10,005 nt of DNA from JAFGLP01 sp050014895 (lineage in GTDB: Bacteria; Chloroflexota; Dehalococcoidia; GIF9; UBA5629). The notes below the pieces were generated by a model that was not told the DNA's origin, ran no database searches, and saw only the letters and a program-made list of their open reading frames with translations. Location of the stretch: assembly GCA_050014895.1 (NCBI GenBank), contig JBEKCL010000130.1, forward strand, positions 1-10,005, given 5' to 3'. Position 1 is the stretch's first letter. Every line of letters starts with the position of its first letter. The position numbers and the translations under genes are program-made. Positions 6,481 to 10,005 of the stretch are shown in pieces.

Positions 6481-7653
6481 ATGTCTAGAAAAGTAGCTAT
6501 CGTGGGCATCGGGCAGACCCGCCATTCCAGCCGCAGGCCGTACCAGAATGATGGCGAGATGATTTACGAAGCGGTCAATCTTGCACTGACGGACGCACAA
6601 CTATCCCAGAAAGACATGGAGACCGTTATTATCGGAAACATGGACCTGTTCGAAGGCCATTATCTTAACGATGGAATGCTGGCCGACTATTCTGGAAGCA
6701 TTGGGAAATCCGGGTTCAAGATGAATACCGGCGGCACGGTCGGAACCATGGAAGTCGTGACGGCATGGTACAATATCGCTTCCGGATATTGCGATACGGC
6801 GCTGGTTATAGGTTGGGAAAAACACGACGAAGCAGCCGTACAACCGGCCATAACTACAATATACGATGCAGCATATCAGAGAAATTTTTCGGTAGGCGCC
6901 TTAAGCGGGTTGGCCCTCATCTCCAATGATTACATGGGGCGGACCGGCTGCCCGATTGAGATCGGAGCGTTAGTAAGGTCATACGCGTCGGAAAACGCCT
7001 CCCGCAATCCAAACGCACATGTACGTGAAAGATTCACACCTGAACAGGTGATGAATGCCAGGATGATACTTTACCCACTCACCATGTTCATGATTTGCCC
7101 GACGAGTCTGGGCGCCTGCGCAATGATACTTATGAGCGAAGAAAAAGCAAAGAAAATTACAAAGAAACCTGTATGGATTAAAGATCACACCACTGTTCAC
7201 TCTGAGGAAGGCGGAGGTCTGTGGGACCATCTGTCCGGCGGCCCGCGCTTGAATACTGAAACGGAAGCTGGAAAAATCATTATGAAGCGCAATCACATTA
7301 CCAAGCCCCTTGACGAGATACAGTTCATGGAGATGTACGACCCGTGCCCGTTTTTCCATCCATTCTTCCTGGAGGACTTCCAACTCTGTCCTGAAAATCA
7401 GGGATGGAAGTTGATCGAAAAGGGCCTTACCAACAGGGAGGGGCAGTTCCCGATATCGCCATCCGGTGGTGTTATGTGCACCAATGCAATCGGTGATTCC
7501 GGTTTGTTGCGTGTAGCGGAAGCTGCATTACAACTAAGAGGGGATGCTGGAGAGCATCAGATCACCCGCAAAGCCAAGCAGGGGCTGGCCAGCGGTTTCG
7601 GCGGCTCGAACTGGACGGACCTTTTCCTGCTGACAAACGAATCGAGTTGGTAG
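6481..7653 (+). CDS. thiolase-fold (SCP2-thiolase-like) protein lacking thiolase catalytic residues
   Basis: 390-residue member of the thiolase superfamily, SCP-x/DUF35-associated branch. Family marks: KVAIVGIGQT at the N-terminus, ASGYCDTALVIGWEKH (100-115), QFMEMYDPCPFF (281-292), SPSGGVMCTNAIGDSG (326-341), EAALQLRGDAGEHQ (347-360) and GFGG (372-375). The residues needed for thiolysis are replaced. The nucleophilic Cys position is Gly85 (NTGGTVG), the GHP histidine region reads TNAIG, the C-terminal CxG reads ASGFGG, and the HDC/HDA motif reads YD with Tyr286. Known relatives with this kind of loss include the Ltp2-type steroid side-chain aldolases, which act with a DUF35 partner. A retro-aldol or non-catalytic scaffold role is therefore more likely than classical thiolysis. 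The start ATG follows AGGAGGG (6470-6476). No DUF35 gene is within the window. The substrate is unknown; the acyl-CoA synthetase downstream suggests an acyl-CoA. Confidence 0.88.
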   Translation: MSRKVAIVGIGQTRHSSRRPYQNDGEMIYEAVNLALTDAQLSQKDMETVIIGNMDLFEGHYLNDGMLADYSGSIGKSGFKMNTGGTVGTMEVVTAWYNIASGYCDTALVIGWEKHDEAAVQPAITTIYDAAYQRNFSVGALSGLALISNDYMGRTGCPIEIGALVRSYASENASRNPNAHVRERFTPEQVMNARMILYPLTMFMICPTSLGACAMILMSEEKAKKITKKPVWIKDHTTVHSEEGGGLWDHLSGGPRLNTETEAGKIIMKRNHITKPLDEIQFMEMYDPCPFFHPFFLEDFQLCPENQGWKLIEKGLTNREGQFPISPSGGVMCTNAIGDSGLLRVAEAALQLRGDAGEHQITRKAKQGLASGFGGSNWTDLFLLTNESSW

Positions 7654-7700
7654 GCGATTTTATAAACCCGGCATTCAAGTATTACACTTGAGAGAATATC

Positions 7701-7726
7701 ATCCGGCATAGAAATTTTTGCCGGAT
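7701..7726 (+). repeat. inverted repeat ATCCGGCA / TGCCGGAT
   Basis: A perfect 8-bp stem with a 10-base loop. With C7700 bulged, four further ATAT pairs can extend it outward. It begins 47 bases after the thiolase-fold stop at 7653 but lacks a downstream T tract, so an intrinsic terminator is unlikely; 3'-end protection or part of the leader structure is possible. Confidence 0.5.
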
Positions 7727-7754
7727 ATATCAAAAATATTAAACGGGAAATCCG

Positions 7755-7801
7755 GTGTAGGGCAAGGTCCCAAACCCCGGTATGGGGACCATGCCTTACA
7801 C
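7755..7801 (+). ncRNA. long imperfect hairpin, candidate cis-regulatory RNA
   Basis: GTGTAGGGCAAGGTCCC (7755-7771) pairs with GGGACCATGCCTTACAC (7785-7801). This gives sixteen pairs including one G-U, one A-A mismatch and a 13-base loop. CCCC (7775-7778) could compete for GGGG (7784-7787), so two alternative folds are possible. It lies 87 bases before the acyl-CoA synthetase start. It is not flanked by a T tract. A role as leader regulator is inferred from position and stability only. Confidence 0.4.
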
Positions 7802-7887
7802 AGATACCCTGATAATAATTGCCATGGGTGGGTGGTATGGTGGCCCCCGGTTTTCGATGGTAAGGATAAATATAGAGGAGGTGAGGT

Positions 7888-9555
7888 ATGTCGAATGATC
7901 CTTACGCAAGCAAGTTCTGGAAAAAGTCTTTCGATCCGCATGTAAAAGACCACTTCGATTACCCGGAAAACAAGACCTTTACCGATTCATTTCTCGAGGC
8001 CGTAAATGAAGTCCCGGACATTACGGCGATCAGCTACGCTGGAACCAACATTAGCTTCAGAGAACTTGACCGTTTATCCAACAAGTTTGCCAATTTCCTG
8101 ATCAAGCAGGGTTTGAAGCAGGGAGATGTAGTAGGTGTTTATTCTCTGAACCTGCCGGCTTATTACATAGCCATACCCGGTATTTCCAAAGCAGGATGTA
8201 TATTATCCGGAGTCAGCCCGTTGCTAACACCCAGGGAGCTTGAATATCAACTTAATGATTCGGGGGCAAAAATCCTTGTAGCTCTCGATTTGTTCTGGGG
8301 AAATATCAGCCAGGTCGCCGATAAGACTAAACTTAAGGCAATCGTACTAACCGGTTTTAATGATTTCCTGCCCAATGCCCAACCGATCAATGTTCCCACA
8401 GTTCCCAATATTTCTACCCACCGTTTCACCGATATCATTAATGAGAGTCCGGCCGACCCCGTCCACATCAAAATCAATGATACCGCGCCATTTCTTATGC
8501 AATATACAGGAGGTACTACCGGGCCATCGAAAGGGGCCATACTTACACATAGAAACATCGTGCGGCATATCATTCACTGGTGCAATTTTTCGGACGGGAA
8601 AAAGGGCGAAGAGCGTATTCTCAGCCCATTCCCGCTCTTCCACCAGGCAGGGTTGTTCAATTGCCTCTACTGCTTTGCGATGGCCACTCCACAAGTAGCG
8701 GTACCCAACCCGCGTGATTACGATGGCATTATCAAGATCTATAAAGAATATAAGCCAACCATTATCACAGCAGTCCCGACAATTTTCATGGAACTTATTA
8801 AGAAACCGGAGTTCAAACAGCTTGATTTCTCTCACCTGATAATGTGCGTGAGTGGCGCAGCGCCATTCCCAGTGGAATATATTAAAGAACTGGAGAATAT
8901 TGTTGGGGAAGGTAAACTATCGGAAGTATACGGAATGACTGAGACGAGCCCGTTAATTACAGGTAACCCGCGCTACAATAAACATAAGGTTGGCTCCGTA
9001 GGATTACCCATCGCTGACACAGAAGTAAAGATCGTAGACCCAACAAGCGGAGAACCTGTACCGATTGGAGAACCGGGAGAGCTGGCTGTAAAAGGCCCCC
9101 AGGTCATGAGCGGCTATCATAATAAGCCGGAAGAGACCGCCAATGCTTTGCGGGGGGAATGGCTCTTTACGGGTGATATTGTAACGATGGATGAGGACGG
9201 CTATATCTTTATTGTTGATAGACTAAAGGATATGGTTAATGTTTCAGGATTCAAAGTTTTCACAAGGGAACTTGATGAAGTCATCTGTCAACACCCTGAT
9301 GTAGATCTAGCTGCATCTATCGGCCTGCCTGACCCGGCACGCCCTGGCGCTGAGTTGGTGGCAACAGCAATAGTACTTAAAACCGGCATCGATAAGAACG
9401 AAGCAGAAAAAGAGAAAATAACCAACTTCATCAAAGAAAGAGAAGCCCCTTATAAGGTGCCAAAGGTCATAGAGTTTATGGACCAGCTTCCAGTCAGCGC
9501 TGTCGGTAAAGTTCTAAAGCGTGAACTGCGGTCGATGCTAAAAACGAAAAACTGA
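7888..9555 (+). CDS. AMP-forming acyl-CoA synthetase (long-chain fatty acid-CoA ligase-like)
   Basis: 555-residue class I adenylate-forming enzyme that activates a carboxylic acid with ATP to an acyl-adenylate and then to the CoA thioester, in the cytoplasm. Motifs in order: the ATP-phosphate loop YTGGTTGPSKG (206-216), PLFHQAG (249-255), a FadD-type TAVPTIF segment (294-300), the adenine-site YGMTE (348-352), TGD with Asp430, DRLKDMVNVSGFKV (444-457) at the hinge, and the C-terminal catalytic lysine in VGKVLKREL (Lys541). The length fits the family and all core residues are present. The start ATG has an almost perfect AGGAGGTGA (7876-7884) upstream. It follows the thiolase-fold gene by 234 bases and a structured leader, so it may be separately controlled. 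Substrate chain length or aromaticity cannot be read from sequence. The hinge has VFTRE where most relatives have a proline (VxPxE). Confidence 0.93.
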   Translation: MSNDPYASKFWKKSFDPHVKDHFDYPENKTFTDSFLEAVNEVPDITAISYAGTNISFRELDRLSNKFANFLIKQGLKQGDVVGVYSLNLPAYYIAIPGISKAGCILSGVSPLLTPRELEYQLNDSGAKILVALDLFWGNISQVADKTKLKAIVLTGFNDFLPNAQPINVPTVPNISTHRFTDIINESPADPVHIKINDTAPFLMQYTGGTTGPSKGAILTHRNIVRHIIHWCNFSDGKKGEERILSPFPLFHQAGLFNCLYCFAMATPQVAVPNPRDYDGIIKIYKEYKPTIITAVPTIFMELIKKPEFKQLDFSHLIMCVSGAAPFPVEYIKELENIVGEGKLSEVYGMTETSPLITGNPRYNKHKVGSVGLPIADTEVKIVDPTSGEPVPIGEPGELAVKGPQVMSGYHNKPEETANALRGEWLFTGDIVTMDEDGYIFIVDRLKDMVNVSGFKVFTRELDEVICQHPDVDLAASIGLPDPARPGAELVATAIVLKTGIDKNEAEKEKITNFIKEREAPYKVPKVIEFMDQLPVSAVGKVLKRELRSMLKTKN

Positions 9556-9592
9556 AACAGATACGCTACCTGCGGATTTAATATGATTTGTT

Positions 9593-9625
9593 AGAGAACG
9601 CCTTTTCGTTAAGAAGGCGTTCTCT
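9593..9625. terminator. bidirectional hairpin between convergent genes
   Basis: AGAGAACGCCTT (9593-9604) and AAGGCGTTCTCT (9614-9625) form a perfect 12-bp stem with a nine-base loop. It lies 38 bases after the acyl-CoA synthetase stop, and its distal arm overlaps the stop codon of the minus-strand gene (9624-9626). It could serve both convergent transcripts. T tracts on either side are poor, so termination would depend on stem strength or Rho. Confidence 0.6.
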
Positions 9626-10005
9626 ATTCCGACGGTTTAAACATAACAATCTCATGTAATGTGCTGCCCGTTTCCATGTTAGTTTTTCCTGCACGTGTTA
9701 CCTTTATTTCAAAATCGGACAGCAGCCTGAAATATCCAGGTTTAAGCCGAAGCACGTTCTTTGCTATGAATTTAAGAATGGCGCCGAAATTATCGAGCAT
9801 ACTTTCAGCTTCAAGAATACGCTTTGCCGTCAGCTTTACCTCAAGTACGTCCGGTACCTTAAGGATTAAGTTTTTGGGATATGCATATTTGGCCCTGTCG
9901 TTATATTCGAAATCCTGCTTGATAAAATCAAACTCGCCCGTGCTGAGTACAACCTCTTTCCCATCGGCCAACATCAAAACCTTCACTGCATGATTATCCA
10001 TCTTT
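9624..10005 (-). CDS. hypothetical protein, 5' end outside window; possibly lipocalin-like (AttH/CrtC-type) C-terminus
   Basis: The minus-strand frame runs from the right edge to a TAG at 9626-9624. An in-frame ATG at 10001-9999 would give 125 residues, but the frame stays open to the edge and only four bases remain upstream, so this is probably the 3' part of a longer gene. The protein has alternating strands: KVLMLADGKEVVLSTGEFDF, AKYAYPKNLILKVPD, VLEVKLTAKRI and FEIKVTRAG. This all-beta texture, with a YP-strand-VP segment and an HAV start, resembles the C-terminal half of lipocalin-like AttH/CrtC proteins; that is a weak resemblance only. No signal peptide or cysteine is present in the visible part. 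It converges on the acyl-CoA synthetase gene. Confidence 0.55.
   Translation of the reverse strand, partial: KMDNHAVKVLMLADGKEVVLSTGEFDFIKQDFEYNDRAKYAYPKNLILKVPDVLEVKLTAKRILEAESMLDNFGAILKFIAKNVLRLKPGYFRLLSDFEIKVTRAGKTNMETGSTLHEIVMFKPSE

Larger units (their letters stand above)
7654..7887 (+). promoter_or_regulatory. hairpin-rich leader upstream of the acyl-CoA synthetase
   Basis: 234 bases without a convincing gene but with three nested or serial inverted repeats: TCAAGT/ACTTGA (7675-7680 and 7686-7691), ATCCGGCA/TGCCGGAT (7701-7708 and 7719-7726) and a long stem at 7755-7801. A G-rich run GGGTGGGTGG follows near 7825. The region ends in a full AGGAGGTGA ribosome binding site (7876-7884). 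A short open frame from 7718 into the next gene has no recognisable content. I could not match the region to a known riboswitch class. Confidence 0.5.

Noticed and set aside
7741..7830. Cobalamin-riboswitch-like start (GGGAAATCCGGTG)
   Set aside because: The characteristic following GCxGxCCCGC, the ACTGTGA segment and the GCCACTG B12 box are absent.
7820..7850. G-quadruplex in the G-rich run before the acyl-CoA synthetase
   Set aside because: Only two GGG runs and several GG runs are present, so at best a weak two-layer structure.
7718..7945. 75-residue plus-strand open frame in the leader
   Set aside because: TTG start without a Shine-Dalgarno sequence, overlaps the acyl-CoA synthetase start, covers the hairpins and has no recognisable content.

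Overview
The window holds nine protein genes from what looks like an anaerobic, iron-sulfur-rich bacterium with acyl-CoA metabolism. The mixture of multi-cluster ferredoxin proteins, a heterodisulfide-reductase-like CCG protein, a TIGR03084 DinB-like protein, a thiolase-fold protein and an AMP-forming acyl-CoA synthetase is typical of Chloroflexota (Dehalococcoidia-type) and of Desulfobacterota or syntrophic genomes. I lean to an anaerobic Chloroflexota, but no taxonomic marker gene is present, so this is only a guess. Ribosome binding sites are mostly strong GGAGG types. No RNA gene, insertion sequence or CRISPR array was seen.

Layout. 1-941 (+): 3' part of an Fe-S protein gene. 1053-2327 and 2365-2907 (+): an orphan branched-chain-amino-acid-type substrate-binding lipoprotein and a DUF2284 cysteine-rich protein, probably one transcript. 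2968-3735 and 3869-4864 (-): a TIGR03084 DinB-like metal protein and, upstream of it, a ferredoxin/CCG electron-transfer protein. 4865-5149 is a divergent promoter region. 5150-6250 (+): a full-length paralogue of the first gene, with an N-terminal winged-helix-like segment, a central cysteine-rich region and a C-terminal 2[4Fe-4S] ferredoxin. 6251-6480 holds a stem-loop and a probable promoter. 6481-7653 (+): a thiolase-fold protein that lacks the thiolase catalytic residues. 7654-7887 is a hairpin-rich leader. 7888-9555 (+): an acyl-CoA synthetase. A perfect 12-bp hairpin separates it from the convergent partial gene at 9624-10005 (-).

How they may work together (inference): the acyl-CoA synthetase would activate a carboxylic acid. 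The thiolase-fold protein could carry out a C-C bond reaction on an acyl-CoA, possibly a retro-aldol rather than a thiolysis. The Fe-S proteins and the CCG protein could carry the electrons released. The lipoprotein could capture a small substrate outside the cell. The most noteworthy points are the pair of wHTH-ferredoxin paralogues, one with a missing cluster cysteine, the catalytically stripped thiolase without a DUF35 partner in view, and the structured leader before the acyl-CoA synthetase. No stretch without a gene exceeds 300 bases; the three longest (285, 230 and 234 bases) are described as features.
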